Positions 48,801-57,447 of a DNA stretch of 64,000 nt are shown here, in pieces (the first letter of the stretch is position 1; every line of letters starts with the position of its first letter). The position numbers were made by a program, and so were the translations under genes. The stretch comes from an uncultured Bacteroidales bacterium (GTDB lineage: Bacteria; Bacteroidota; Bacteroidia; Bacteroidales; UBA1715). A model generated the notes under the pieces. It made no database searches and had not been told where the DNA came from. It saw only the letters and a program-made list of their open reading frames with translations. The DNA lies in the NCBI GenBank assembly GCA_937892155.1, contig CALAUG010000022.1, positions 17,782 to 81,781 of the forward strand, written 5' to 3'.

Positions 48801-51800
48801 TCAATAGTATGGTCTGTTGCAGACGAATCTTCAGCGACAATCAATGGAGCTGGAGTTATTACAAATATTTTGGATTTCGGAACTGAAAATAATGAAGTTA
48901 CAGTTGTGGTTACCGATAAGAGTGGCAATAAATACACTAAAACAATTACAGCTGTTTTAACTGGTTGTCCAACTGCAGTTTCTCTTGTTTCTACAGAGGC
49001 AACGAAGACAATGTATTATAATGAAACAGCACAATTATCATATACTTTGAGTCCGTCAAATGCGTGTGTGAAATCAGTTGCATACTCAACTTCTGATGCA
49101 TCAATCGCAACGGTATCGGAAACTGGTTTGATAACTGCACAAACGACAAAAGGTGATGCAACAATTACAATATCTGTAAATGATGGATTCTCTGTTAAAA
49201 CCGCAACATGCAAGATTTCTGTGTCAAAGGATTGTAGCGGTGATATTGAATTGAAATTGAATAAAGAATCTTTGTCACTTGTCGCAGGTTCTTATCTGCA
49301 ATTGGTAGCAACAATAACTCCTGCCGATGAATGTACTGAAGATAATGTTGTTACATGGACATCTTCAAATAGTTTGGTTGCAACAGTGTCAAATGGTATC
49401 GTGAATGCTGTTTCTGATGGTACAGCAACGATAACGGCATCAACAACTGGAACTGGTACAACTACAGCAACTTGCGTTGTGAAAGTTTCTCCAAATTGTA
49501 CGTCTGGTCCGGTTGAGGTTGTTATGGCTTCCAAAGAAGCTTCAATGTTTTTGTCGAGTGATTTGACATTATCTGCTGAAATCACGACGGAAAATCCTTG
49601 TAATAGCGAACTTGTTTGGTCTTCTTCAGATGAAACAGTTGCTACTGTAGAAGATGGAGTTGTAACTCCTAAAAAATACGGAACAACAGTAATACGTGCG
49701 ACAGCAGTTCAGGATGCCGATTCGTATGATGAATGCACTTTGACGGTAGAAGAAAATAAGGTTACAGCTGTTGAAGTTAGCGCTCAGACGAAGATGATGT
49801 ACGTTGGAGCAACACAAACAATGACTGCAACATTGACTCCTGATGATGCGGATAACAAAACAATTATGTGGATGTCTTCCGCTCCAGAGATAGCAGCGGT
49901 TTCATCTAAAGGCGTCGTAACGGCACTTGCAAGCGGTAATGTTAGTATTTATGCAGTTGCGTCAAGTGGTATAAGTGATTTCTACACAATACAAATCGTT
50001 GATGTTGAGGTTCAGGATATTACGTTGAATATCTCTTCTGTAACATTGAATGTTGGTGATAATCAACAAATATCTGCTTCGTTTATGCCTGAAAATGCAA
50101 CAAATCAGTCATTGACATTCACGTCAAATGACGAATCTATTGTTACTGTTTCCGAAACAGGTTTGATTAGTGCTGTTGCCGAAGGAAAAACGACGGTTGT
50201 GGTTACAACTAAAAATAATATTTCTAAAATTGTTTCAATTACTGTTAATTCTGATGGTATTGCAGTAGAGAAAGTTGAAGTTACACCAACATCATTGGAT
50301 ATGTTTATTGGTGACACGGAAACGTTAACAGAAACAGTTACACCGGATGACGCTACAAATAAAACAATAACATGGTCTTCATCCGATAAATCTGTCGCAA
50401 CAGTTTCTTCTACTGGCGTCGTGACTGCAATTGGTCAAGGTGATGCAGTGATAACAGCATCGTCGGCCAATAACAAAACTGCCGATGTAGATGTACACGT
50501 TTCGTATCGTGCAATATCTTCAGCTTCATTTAATACATCGTCGGTCGAAGTCGCTCAAAATAAATCTGTTGACTTATCAAAATTGTTGGTTTTGAATCCA
50601 GCTGCTACAGAAACTGAATCTATTGTCTGGAATGTTAATAGCACAAATGCGACAGTGGATGTCGATGGCGAGTTAGTCAATAATCTTGATTTTGGAACAG
50701 AAACAGCTACTGTAACTGCAACAGTAACCGATATGTATGGAACTTCTAGGCAGGCAACAGTACAAGTGGTATTGATAGGTTGTCCAACGAAGGTAACTGC
50801 AGTAACTTTGAATATGTATTCTGTGGAAATAACAAAAACACAGACAGCACAACTTTCAACGACTACAGTTCCTCAAAATGCCTGCGTACAATCTATATCG
50901 TATACTTCTGCAAATCCTGCAATTGCAACGGTTTCTTCGTTAGGAAAAATTACTCCAGTCGCAGTAGGAAAAACAACGGTTACGGTTACAGTTAACGATG
51001 GCTATAGCAACACGATAAAAGAAGTTGCTGTAGAGGTTCTCAAAGATGTTGTAGCTGTAGAAACTGTTGAATTGAGTCAATCTGCACTTATTAAGTACAT
51101 AGGCGATAAATTCCAATTGACAGCAACAGTTTCTCCTGATGATGCAACAAATTCGAGTCTATCATGGACAACAACCGATAAATCAGTTGCAACTGTTGAC
51201 GAATCGGGTAACGTACAAATTTTGGCAGCAGGAACTGTTACTATCAGTGCAACGGCACATAATGGAGTGTCTGCATCTTGTGTAATTACTGCGAAATCTA
51301 TAGATGTTACATCAGTAAGTTTGATACCACAAGAATTAACAATGCAGATTTATGATACAGAGCAGTTGATTGCTACAGTATCTCCTGCAAATGCAACGAT
51401 AAAGACAGTAAGTTGGAATTCTTCAAATGATCTTATCGCTGAGGTCGACAATAATGGTGTTGTAACAGCTAAGAAAGCAGGTACGTGCCAAATAACGGCA
51501 GTTTCAAATAATGGTAAAACTGCTACTTGCGTTCTTACGGTTACCGATATTGAACCAACATCTATAAAAGTTGAACCTACAGTTTGTTCGTTGAATATTG
51601 ATGAAACGAAGGAAATTACGGTAACCTTACAACCTTCAAATGTTACTGATACGACATTGACTTGGGAATCTAACAATGCAACTGTTGCTACAGTGAAAGA
51701 TGGTGTTATTACTGCCGTCGGCGCTGGTCAGACACAGGTAACGGTAACGACTGGCAATGATTTGAAAAAAACAATTATGGTAACAGTTAATCCTATGTTG

Positions 51801-53912
51801 GCTCAGTCAATAACATTGAATACGACAACGGCAACATTGTTGGAAGGCGAACAACAAACATTGATTGCAACTGTTTTGCCTGCCAAAACTACAAATAAAT
51901 CGGTAACGTGGAAATCTTCAAATAATTCAGTAGCCGCAGTTGATGCAAATGGTAAAATTACTGCAGGATCAATAGGTGAAGCTATAATCACAGCAACAAC
52001 ATCTAACGGGTTAGAAGCTTCTTGTACTGTAAATGTTACACTTAACGTAGTTGGTGTAACTAAAGTTGAAACAAATCCAAGCAGTATGACATTATATATT
52101 GGAGAAACTTCTTCGGTAGAGGCTGTCATTACTCCTTCAAATGCGACTAATAAAGCTATTGTCTGGTCTTCGGATAAAACGTCAATTGCCACAGTTGACC
52201 AATATGGTACAGTAACTGCGGTGTCCGAAGGTGTTGCAACAATTACTGCTACGTCGGCAAACAACATCTCTGGAACTTGTTTAGTAACGGTAAAACCTAT
52301 AGAAGTCGAAGCACTGAAATTGTCAAATGTTTCTTTGGCTATAGGTGAATCTCAAACATTGAATGTTGTGATTACTCCGTCGAATGTTACAGATAAAACA
52401 ATTCGTTGGTCGGTAGATAACGAATCCATAGCAACAATCAATGCCAATACGGGTAAAATTACTGGTGTCGCAGAAGGAACGACATTTGTTACTGCCACAG
52501 CAAGTAACGGCGTTTCTGTCTCTGCAGAGGTGTCGGTATTGGCAACAGCTATAGAACTACAGTTCGTAACGGCAAAAACAAATATTGTTTACATCAATAT
52601 TGATGACTCAGAAGATTTATCATCGTTGGTTGAATTCTATCCTGCAAATGCAACGAATAAAGCATTGCAGTGGGAAGTTACAAGATCAAATCCAACGTAT
52701 GAAACTGGTGATGTTGTAGCAGTTTCTAATGGCATTGTAACAGGATTACGCGCAGGTTCAGCAACGGTGAAATTCACCGCAAAGGCTGCAAGTTCTTCTG
52801 CATCGTTGACGGTCGTTGTCAATCCAATCAATGCTACTGGTTTAACTTTGAACAAAACAGCAACAGAGATCGTTTTAGGTAATCAGGAAAAATTGACGGC
52901 AACAATCACTCCAAGTAATGTTTCTTGCAAAACAATAAAATGGCAGACTTCTAATGTCGGCGTTGCATACGTTACTGCCGATGGAACCGTAAATGCCGTA
53001 GGTGTTGGTACTGCTGTTATTACAGCCCAAACAAGCGATAAAAGCGGATTAACTGCCTCATGCACAGTTTCTGTAATCAATCAGCCTATTACGAAGTTGA
53101 TTCCAAATGTTACGAGTTTGAACTTGATTCCTGGTCAAATGACAGAAGTTACATTGAGCGTTGAACCTGAAGATGCAAATACATCGTCAATTGTTTGGAG
53201 TTCTTCCAATGGCTCTGTAGTTGCTGTTGATAAAGAAGGTGGATTGACAGCAAAAGATTTTGGAACTGCGGTTATCACGGCTACAGCATCAAGTGGCGTG
53301 TCTTGTCAGGTAACTGTAACTGTCGCTGCTAAAAATAATCCACCTGTATTGTTTGAACCAATCGAAGATCAAACAATTAACGCTGGAGAAAGTTTTGCAA
53401 CAATTAAGTTGGCGGATCACTTTGTTGATGATAAAACAACAGAACTGATTTGGTCCGTTGATGCTGGAGGCGACAATATCAAGATTACTGTAACTGGTTC
53501 TGGTGTTGCAACCATTACGGTTGTCAATAAAAAATGGAGCGGCTCTCAATTGGTAACATTCTATGCAGCTGATAAAGAAGGGGCAAAAACGCCAGCTTCT
53601 GTAATGTTGACTGTTATCGGCAATGGCGATCCTGAAGATCCTCAGGCTGTTGAAAATGTAGAACTAGAATCTTTAAAAGCATTCCCGAATCCAACCGATG
53701 GTATCACAACAATTCATTTTGAAACTGCATCGGCTGAAGATTGCTTGCTGGAAATCTATTCAGAATCAGGACGCAAGATTTATTCGCAAATGGTTTATTC
53801 TGCTGGCGAATTTAATCAACTGTATGATTTGTCTGGCAATGTGAAAGGTGTTTATTATGTAGTTGTTACAATTGGTAACGAACAAAAACGTGTTCCTGTC
53901 ATTTTGAAATAA
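42840..53912 (+). CDS. Giant CotH kinase-like / lamin-tail / BIG2 surface protein
   Basis: A 3690-residue T9SS cargo with a signal peptide (about 1-20). In order: lamin-tail domain (LTD, about 22-163); chitobiase-like domain (168-290); CotH kinase-like domain (295-700), with NNMRMWRPRTENGKFRF followed by the metal/active-site segment WYDTDFGYG (W563, D565, D567); an InlB-like repeat; three more LTDs (about 780-1230, each with INEF/INEV and a D-W/Y-x-E-[IF]-Y motif); three cadherin-like repeats and a CBM-like domain (about 1240-1830); about 18 BIG2 domains (about 1950-3495); another cadherin-like domain; T9SS sorting domain from FPNPTDG (about 3613). CotH proteins phosphorylate partner proteins; its target is unknown. 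Confidence 0.9.
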   Translation: MKRFILQLVFLCGILVVAQGQVKFNEVQSSNATTQLDPDFFKYKDWIELYNTSSSTFDLSGCYITDNKDKPRKWQIPSGQSIAGGKYLIIYCDGEDVTGRAMHTNFKLSASGDVLFLYSSTMLLLDSVKIGTIETDYTYGRLTNGTGKWAALSKPTPGAANVSTIVKGLAPKPVFSIAGGYYNKEQSVSLSTDLPGAVIRYTTDGSEPTESSPVYSGPITAKSTTAVTQKYGHDRKDKTGIQHYAYPSTLDYPNNKYTGNRTYGCVIKAKVFHDDYVPSNTEANTYFININRRSLPVVSISTDFENFFNKDTGIYIQGVKGLYDGYVTANWRQDWERKVFVEYFDENGNRQFGVSAGATTMGAVSRNYDMKSLNIVMKKKYEDGNMNYPLFGDDGLDTYKSFVLRNAGNDWEQGGKIRDAAIQQVLRGQIDLETQDVNPVVMYLNGEYWGFINMRERYDEDYFAGYHDYADDIDLLKWCNDSTYNFRASKGDTQRLGELLAYLAANSMKNTENYEYVKAHYIDVDNMINYYIAQFFCQNTDWPTNNMRMWRPRTENGKFRFPWYDTDFGYGLWGGDAYTDPWDNFDKESYKKKTSVALLNYMLENEEFKADFVQRFYAMMATLYQYDRFKTIATDLDNKVSSERSAMMDEWTCTLNDGETWGYGLGGMKNWAKNRVASMEDHVNDKFDKKGTTTLKISYTQSQGQVYVCTIPVDNGYSAKHQKSRAIRLLAEPKDGYTFSSWKNGNTVVSTNPEYFATITAETTLTAVFESRSTEKNLYINEFLTSNSTDAVDDANEHEDWIEIYNGGSSSVNLAGLYLSDDSTNLTKYQIPYGHYNETTIASKGFVVFWADNDSQDGALHLPFKLDRSSGAIYLSQKGTSGTVTTIDKIKYLQQNTDVSYGRYPDGNSNLTIFTQTTPGTENIIPSATYVDGLVINEFMSKNNVTVREETGTYADWFEIYNTTSKDIDLGGLFVTNDLSNPTKYMIPKGESAKTTVKAGGYYMFWCDKQTAINPNHVDFKLNAESGDIAIVQLRGSESYIIDQVSYSNQGQDISYGRYPNATGDFKYLLTPTPNAVNVNTSSIVAVSGVTINEVLALNTSIVADEEGSYGDYIEFYNGTNSAIDLGGLFISDSAGYSLRCRIPTTNSAATTVQSGKWITFWADGKPELGANHLDFSLDGENGEDVVLSQIDGDGNIITIDQISFGPQTENISYGRYPEKEDNWEAMSPTYGARNQSVNSSVALKTLTASAGTILPAVSTSVLAYECSVPAGTEVVPTISATTVHDKASVIITQAATLDDEAIVKVISANGFNSETYKVSFKIAASADATLAVLELGGGTLSPAFSPDTYKYTANLTTTYVPYLTAIANDEHAMVDVVYAETVAGTTVITVTAESGATQRYEITYAAAESQNIVTEWSDDFTNGIGNVTPVTEQYKATLQKIETKTGAGPGAVTTVNNKLGVSLSQTGNESEFGYIEYHLPTGYVLDGSSALNVSMNIVSVANGKTLNGVTVDNEYIAFNVAVVDVYGNVSDYVTYATTINSGTNEVTSINFSTASYITKSAIVAVRMALNGPSDSKKERHKAAYIDDLVIGPKTSTGNTEAVVLSDNAELASLSVNVGTLSPAFSDDTKEYTVTVPAGTTTIPTISATAVDDNAFLEITQASDLNGTAHVRVISQDLVTVNDFTINFELTPDVVDGYTDYVISPAMKGWSESSSLYSMAYNGGDVAVAYNRTSALSEAIDYNCVAEDSKILDLTDNPYVSVKLKSTVATSLFVELYDGDGNTTSTSLPAAAITAGSEMGTYTFDLTGKFGSVDKTDIRGMKLYFDKGSATHSSGTITIDELRFGKDVEISVNNAPVWNDIADQIIQQGDSFTNINLQNFVSDDNTDVANLIFELENASENLTISITSGILSTQVKDAAWIGSETIKVKATDADGAYSVTSINFGVEEAKIDLTAVSFSQSSIVIQEGQTKDLSTILTYEPSNATIESIVWSVADESSATINGAGVITNILDFGTENNEVTVVVTDKSGNKYTKTITAVLTGCPTAVSLVSTEATKTMYYNETAQLSYTLSPSNACVKSVAYSTSDASIATVSETGLITAQTTKGDATITISVNDGFSVKTATCKISVSKDCSGDIELKLNKESLSLVAGSYLQLVATITPADECTEDNVVTWTSSNSLVATVSNGIVNAVSDGTATITASTTGTGTTTATCVVKVSPNCTSGPVEVVMASKEASMFLSSDLTLSAEITTENPCNSELVWSSSDETVATVEDGVVTPKKYGTTVIRATAVQDADSYDECTLTVEENKVTAVEVSAQTKMMYVGATQTMTATLTPDDADNKTIMWMSSAPEIAAVSSKGVVTALASGNVSIYAVASSGISDFYTIQIVDVEVQDITLNISSVTLNVGDNQQISASFMPENATNQSLTFTSNDESIVTVSETGLISAVAEGKTTVVVTTKNNISKIVSITVNSDGIAVEKVEVTPTSLDMFIGDTETLTETVTPDDATNKTITWSSSDKSVATVSSTGVVTAIGQGDAVITASSANNKTADVDVHVSYRAISSASFNTSSVEVAQNKSVDLSKLLVLNPAATETESIVWNVNSTNATVDVDGELVNNLDFGTETATVTATVTDMYGTSRQATVQVVLIGCPTKVTAVTLNMYSVEITKTQTAQLSTTTVPQNACVQSISYTSANPAIATVSSLGKITPVAVGKTTVTVTVNDGYSNTIKEVAVEVLKDVVAVETVELSQSALIKYIGDKFQLTATVSPDDATNSSLSWTTTDKSVATVDESGNVQILAAGTVTISATAHNGVSASCVITAKSIDVTSVSLIPQELTMQIYDTEQLIATVSPANATIKTVSWNSSNDLIAEVDNNGVVTAKKAGTCQITAVSNNGKTATCVLTVTDIEPTSIKVEPTVCSLNIDETKEITVTLQPSNVTDTTLTWESNNATVATVKDGVITAVGAGQTQVTVTTGNDLKKTIMVTVNPMLAQSITLNTTTATLLEGEQQTLIATVLPAKTTNKSVTWKSSNNSVAAVDANGKITAGSIGEAIITATTSNGLEASCTVNVTLNVVGVTKVETNPSSMTLYIGETSSVEAVITPSNATNKAIVWSSDKTSIATVDQYGTVTAVSEGVATITATSANNISGTCLVTVKPIEVEALKLSNVSLAIGESQTLNVVITPSNVTDKTIRWSVDNESIATINANTGKITGVAEGTTFVTATASNGVSVSAEVSVLATAIELQFVTAKTNIVYINIDDSEDLSSLVEFYPANATNKALQWEVTRSNPTYETGDVVAVSNGIVTGLRAGSATVKFTAKAASSSASLTVVVNPINATGLTLNKTATEIVLGNQEKLTATITPSNVSCKTIKWQTSNVGVAYVTADGTVNAVGVGTAVITAQTSDKSGLTASCTVSVINQPITKLIPNVTSLNLIPGQMTEVTLSVEPEDANTSSIVWSSSNGSVVAVDKEGGLTAKDFGTAVITATASSGVSCQVTVTVAAKNNPPVLFEPIEDQTINAGESFATIKLADHFVDDKTTELIWSVDAGGDNIKITVTGSGVATITVVNKKWSGSQLVTFYAADKEGAKTPASVMLTVIGNGDPEDPQAVENVELESLKAFPNPTDGITTIHFETASAEDCLLEIYSESGRKIYSQMVYSAGEFNQLYDLSGNVKGVYYVVVTIGNEQKRVPVILK
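48690..53330 (+). repeat. Array of about 18 BIG2 domains
   Basis: Tandem units of about 80-90 codons, each ending in a run like ATVS/ATVD-x-x-G-x-[VI]-T-[AG]. Units 1-2 and 8-9 are alike as a pair, and units 2, 3, 4 and 9 carry a conserved pair of Cys. These are protein repeats; DNA identity between units is modest. Confidence 0.85.
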
Positions 53913-53933
53913 TCACAATAACACACTACTGTT

Positions 53934-53968
53934 AAAAGGCGAAGATTGTCATGGTCTTCGCCTTTTTT
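53934..53968 (+). terminator. Rho-independent terminator after the CotH giant gene
   Basis: Stem AAGGCGAAGA / TCTTCGCCTT with a 9-base loop, then six Ts. It ends 56 bases past the stop codon. Confidence 0.9.
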
Positions 53969-54071
53969 ATGATTTTCTTGTGCTTCGTTCAATATAGTTA
54001 GTTGCCAGTTTAGTTTGTAAATTTCCTGCTACTAGGTTCTTGATTCTTGATTCCCTTTTTAATTTTTCTAA

Positions 54072-54102
54072 CTTGAAAATTGTAAGAAATAGCCTACCTT
54101 TG
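54072..54102 (+). promoter_or_regulatory. Bacteroidota promoter for the M48 protease gene
   Basis: CTTG (54072-54075), 19 bases, then TACCTTTG (54095-54102). The first base differs from the TTTG consensus. Confidence 0.55.
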
Positions 54103-54120
54103 AAGTAAAATTTATACAGA

Positions 54121-55374
54121 ATGTCAACATCTCTATTATTTGGAATAATAATCGCGATAATTGTTGTCGATTATGCATTGGAACGCTTGCTGGAATTTCT
54201 TGACGGTGCGAATCGTAATGCTGTTGTTCCTGCTGAAGTTGCCGATATCTACGACGAAGCAACATACGTTAAACAACAAAACTATGAACGTGCGAAAACG
54301 AAAGTTAGTTTTTGGAGTAGTACTGTGAGTTTCATACTCATTATGGCGTTGTTTATTTTTAACATTTTTGGCATATTGGATTCGTGGATTATCAATACGT
54401 TTCAAACTGGTCCTATTGTTTCTGGATTGTTGTTTTTTGGTATTCTAACATGGGTTTCCGATTTGCTTGCAATACCATTTGAATGGTATAGTGTTTTTGT
54501 TGTAGAGGAAAAATTTGGTTTCAATAAGATGACTCCAAAAATCTTTATATTCGATAAACTCAAATCCTGGTTACTTACAGCAGTGCTTGGTGGCGCAATT
54601 TTGGCGGGACTCTTATGGGTGGTTGCGTATTTTGGCGAAAGTTTTTGGATAATTGCCTGGATTGCAGCAAGCATCATAGTTGTATTTATAAATATGTTTT
54701 ATTCAACATTATTTGTTCCATTGTTCAATAAGCAAACTCCATTGGAAGATGGTGAATTGAAACAAGCAATATTTGAATTTAGCAGTAAAGCTGGTTTTAC
54801 ATTGGATAACATATTCGTTATTGATGGTTCAAAACGTTCAACCAAGGCAAATGCCTATTTTAGTGGATTTGGTCCAAAGAAACGTATTGTGTTGTACGAT
54901 ACGCTCATCAAGGATTTAACGATAGAAGAAATTGTTGCGGTGTTGGCTCACGAAATTGGACACTATAAAAAGAAACACACGTTAATGATGCTGGCTGCTT
55001 CAATCGCGCAACTTGGAATTATTTTATATTTGTTCGGATTGTTTATAGCTGAACCTTCGTTTACCGAAGTGTTGGGTATTGCATATTCTCCTGACAAATG
55101 TTATGCCTCATTCTACGTTTTTAGTATTTTGTTTACACCGATTTCATTCTTTATTGGTTTGGCTCTCAATGCTTTCTCCCGTAAAAATGAATATCAAGCA
55201 GATAGATTCGCTGGAGAAAATTACAATCCTGCCGAATTAGAAAGTGCATTGAAAAAACTTACCAAACATAGCCTTTCCAATTTAACGCCTCATCCTTGGT
55301 ATGTTTTTTGTTATTACTCTCATCCAACGCTGTATCAGCGTATAAAAGCTTTACGAACTATTAAAACAGAGTGA
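54121..55374 (+). CDS. M48 family zinc metalloprotease (Ste24-like)
   Basis: A 417-residue multi-helix membrane protease with N-terminal and central helices (for example about 5-20, 68-85, 98-118, 152-172 and 176-198) and zinc motif H277-E278-xx-H281 in LAHEIGHYKKKH. A third ligand Glu is expected in NEYQADRFAG near residue 360. Ste24-type enzymes remove terminal peptides from membrane proteins; bacterial targets are unclear. Its stop overlaps a GTG of the DUF721 gene. Confidence 0.92.
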   Translation: MSTSLLFGIIIAIIVVDYALERLLEFLDGANRNAVVPAEVADIYDEATYVKQQNYERAKTKVSFWSSTVSFILIMALFIFNIFGILDSWIINTFQTGPIVSGLLFFGILTWVSDLLAIPFEWYSVFVVEEKFGFNKMTPKIFIFDKLKSWLLTAVLGGAILAGLLWVVAYFGESFWIIAWIAASIIVVFINMFYSTLFVPLFNKQTPLEDGELKQAIFEFSSKAGFTLDNIFVIDGSKRSTKANAYFSGFGPKKRIVLYDTLIKDLTIEEIVAVLAHEIGHYKKKHTLMMLAASIAQLGIILYLFGLFIAEPSFTEVLGIAYSPDKCYASFYVFSILFTPISFFIGLALNAFSRKNEYQADRFAGENYNPAELESALKKLTKHSLSNLTPHPWYVFCYYSHPTLYQRIKALRTIKTE

Positions 55375-55376
55375 GT

Positions 55377-55724
55377 ATGGATTACAGAGTACCATCAATG
55401 TCGTCGGTTTTGAATTCTGCAATAGAACATAGAGACCGGTCAACATTGAAAAACAAACCAATTGCAATTAAACCAGAAGTTCAGATACATCCGTCCATTG
55501 CGTGGCGTTTGCATGAATTTTCGGTAAAACAGAAATGGAAGGAAATAGTAGGTCCCTTATTTGCTAATGCGGTAACGGCAATTACGTTGAAAGGCAAGGT
55601 GCTGATGATTTCCGTTAATTCCTCCACAATTCGTCAGGAATTACTACTGAATAAGGGCACAATACTTGAACGTCTAAATCAGGAATTGCACAAAAATGTC
55701 GTTACAGATATGTTAGTTCAGTAA
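55377..55724 (+). CDS. DUF721 (DciA-like) protein
   Basis: A 115-residue protein with a DUF721/DciA domain: WKEIVGPLFANAVTAITLKGKVLMISVNSSTIRQEL. DciA proteins help load the replicative helicase in many bacteria lacking DnaC. An ATG at 55377 is preferred; a GTG six bases earlier overlaps the stop of the protease gene. Confidence 0.85.
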   Translation: MDYRVPSMSSVLNSAIEHRDRSTLKNKPIAIKPEVQIHPSIAWRLHEFSVKQKWKEIVGPLFANAVTAITLKGKVLMISVNSSTIRQELLLNKGTILERLNQELHKNVVTDMLVQ

Positions 55725-55787
55725 AGAATTGTTATAAATGTGTTAATATATTTGGGACTACTCCGTTATTTTGAAAAAAATTTTAGT

Positions 55788-55795
55788 TACATTTG
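55788..55795 (+). promoter_or_regulatory. TAnnTTTG -7 box for the small secreted protein gene
   Basis: TACATTTG, 22 bases before the ATG at 55818. Confidence 0.5.
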
Positions 55796-55817
55796 ACCCA
55801 CGTAAAATTGAATAGAA

Positions 55818-56315
55818 ATGAAAAAAATAATTAGTGTTGTAACATTTGTTGTATTAGGTTTTATTTGCTCTAATACTTTTGCTCAAGGATGTTTTGATTT
55901 TCACAGACAAAAATGTCAGGCTTTGCCTTCCAGCGGTTACACTGTGTCGCCAGATTCACGTAGTGCAATGATGCGTAAGGGACAAGAGTCAAGAATTAAA
56001 TATGTAATCAATGCAGGTAAGGACTATCGTTTTTCTGTTTGTTTGGATGAGGAACATTTAGGAAACAAAGTTCAAATGCAGATTATTGACTATGAAACCA
56101 ATACAAAACTTTATGATAATGCAGAGTTCAATTTTGTTAAAGATTTTGAAATCTCAGTTTTGGAAGGTAGAATGATTTACATTGTGGTTACTATTCCAGA
56201 TGATCAGTCGTCAAAGGCTTCAGCAAATGTTGCCGGTTTCGTGCCTAAAACAGCAAATCAAGGTTGTGTAGGTATCTTGATAGAAGAGATGGTAACACCA
56301 AAAACAGGTTTTTAA
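55818..56315 (+). CDS. Small secreted protein, paralogue of 9387-9785
   Basis: A 165-residue protein with a signal peptide (about 1-22). The central 60 residues align with the protein at 9387-9785 (AGKDYRFSVCL, VQMQIIDYETNTKLYDNA). It is longer at both ends, with two Cys near the mature N-terminus and one near the C-terminus (QGCVG). It is a single-gene unit ended by a strong terminator. No named family recognised; a beta-sandwich secreted protein is inferred. Confidence 0.75.
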   Translation: MKKIISVVTFVVLGFICSNTFAQGCFDFHRQKCQALPSSGYTVSPDSRSAMMRKGQESRIKYVINAGKDYRFSVCLDEEHLGNKVQMQIIDYETNTKLYDNAEFNFVKDFEISVLEGRMIYIVVTIPDDQSSKASANVAGFVPKTANQGCVGILIEEMVTPKTGF

Positions 56316-56336
56316 TTGTAAATCATAAAAATAATG

Positions 56337-56369
56337 AAGGCATCGTTTCTTAGAAATGATGCCTTTTTT
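56337..56369 (+). terminator. Rho-independent terminator before rlmN
   Basis: A 13-base-pair stem (AAGGCATCGTTTC / GAAATGATGCCTT, one G-T pair) with a TTA loop and a six-T run. It lies 21 bases past the upstream stop codon and 22 bases before the rlmN ATG. Confidence 0.9.
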
Positions 56370-56390
56370 ATTTTTGCCAAAAATTTGACT

Positions 56391-57440
56391 ATGCAGAAGC
56401 GTGATATATTATCGGTTCCTTTTAATGAATTATGTAATTCATTGTTGGAATTAGGCGAGAAAAAGTTTCGTGCCACCCAGTTATATGAATGGTTATGGAA
56501 GAAAAGAGTCCGTTCGTTTGACGAAATGTCGAATTTGTCGCAAAATTTGCGCGAACAGTTGTCAGAACGCTATTTTTTCCAAACAGTAAAAATCGTTACT
56601 CCCCAAACGAGTGCCGATGGCTCCTGTAAATTCGCTTTTGCACTCAATGACGGCAATGTTGTTGAAGGTGTGCTTATTCCGTCGAAAGATAGAATGACAG
56701 CCTGTATTTCCACACAGGTTGGTTGTGGAATGCAGTGTGCTTTTTGCGCAACGGCAACATTGGGTTTTACGCGTAATTTATCTGTTGGAGAAATCACCGA
56801 CCAATTCTTTGTGATGGATGCGTATGCCCGTGAAAACGGAAGCAACGGCATATCGAATATTGTTTATATGGGAATGGGTGAGCCCTTGATGAATTATGCG
56901 GCTGTGATGGATTCGATAGAACGGTTGACAGATCCTAAAATGGTTGGTTTGGCTCCGTCACGTATCACTGTTTCTACATCAGGAATCGTCAAAAATATTG
57001 TAAAATTGGCCGATGACGGTTTTCCTTGTAATTTGGCAATTTCTCTTCACGCCCCAAAAGATTCGCTGCGTTCTGTGATGATGCCAGTAAATAAATCGAA
57101 TTCGTTGGAAAAACTGAGTGACGCATTGGCATACTATCACGAAAAGACAGGTGGTAGAATCACTATAGAATACTTGTTGCTAAGAGATGTGAATGATTCG
57201 ATTCAGCACGCACGCGATTTGGCTGAATTTACGAAGCGTTTTCCTGTAAAAATCAATGTTATTGAATTTAATCCGCATGAAAATTCTGTCTACAAAAAAT
57301 CCGATAGGCAGACGTTGGATGCTTTTGTGAATTTCCTAAAAGGACTGAATTTGATAGTCAACGTTCGCTATTCCAAAGGACGCGATATTGCCGCAGCCTG
57401 TGGTCAGTTGGCAGGAAAAGTCAAAGGAAAACGTAAATAA
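56391..57440 (+). CDS. rlmN: 23S rRNA / tRNA adenine-C2 methyltransferase RlmN
   Basis: A 349-residue radical SAM enzyme that methylates A2503 of 23S rRNA. The radical SAM cysteines are C112, C116 and C119 (GCGMQCAFCATAT). The mechanistic Cys near the C-terminus is C337 in AAACGQLAG. The start at 56391 is used because the terminator hairpin lies just upstream; a longer frame would cross it. It is followed after 7 bases by the MFS gene. Confidence 0.96.
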   Translation: MQKRDILSVPFNELCNSLLELGEKKFRATQLYEWLWKKRVRSFDEMSNLSQNLREQLSERYFFQTVKIVTPQTSADGSCKFAFALNDGNVVEGVLIPSKDRMTACISTQVGCGMQCAFCATATLGFTRNLSVGEITDQFFVMDAYARENGSNGISNIVYMGMGEPLMNYAAVMDSIERLTDPKMVGLAPSRITVSTSGIVKNIVKLADDGFPCNLAISLHAPKDSLRSVMMPVNKSNSLEKLSDALAYYHEKTGGRITIEYLLLRDVNDSIQHARDLAEFTKRFPVKINVIEFNPHENSVYKKSDRQTLDAFVNFLKGLNLIVNVRYSKGRDIAAACGQLAGKVKGKRK

Positions 57441-57447
57441 TTTCTTT

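Noticed and set aside
48690..53330. BIG2 array considered as a CRISPR or simple repeat
   Set aside because: Units are 240-270 bases, diverged at DNA level and form an open coding frame.
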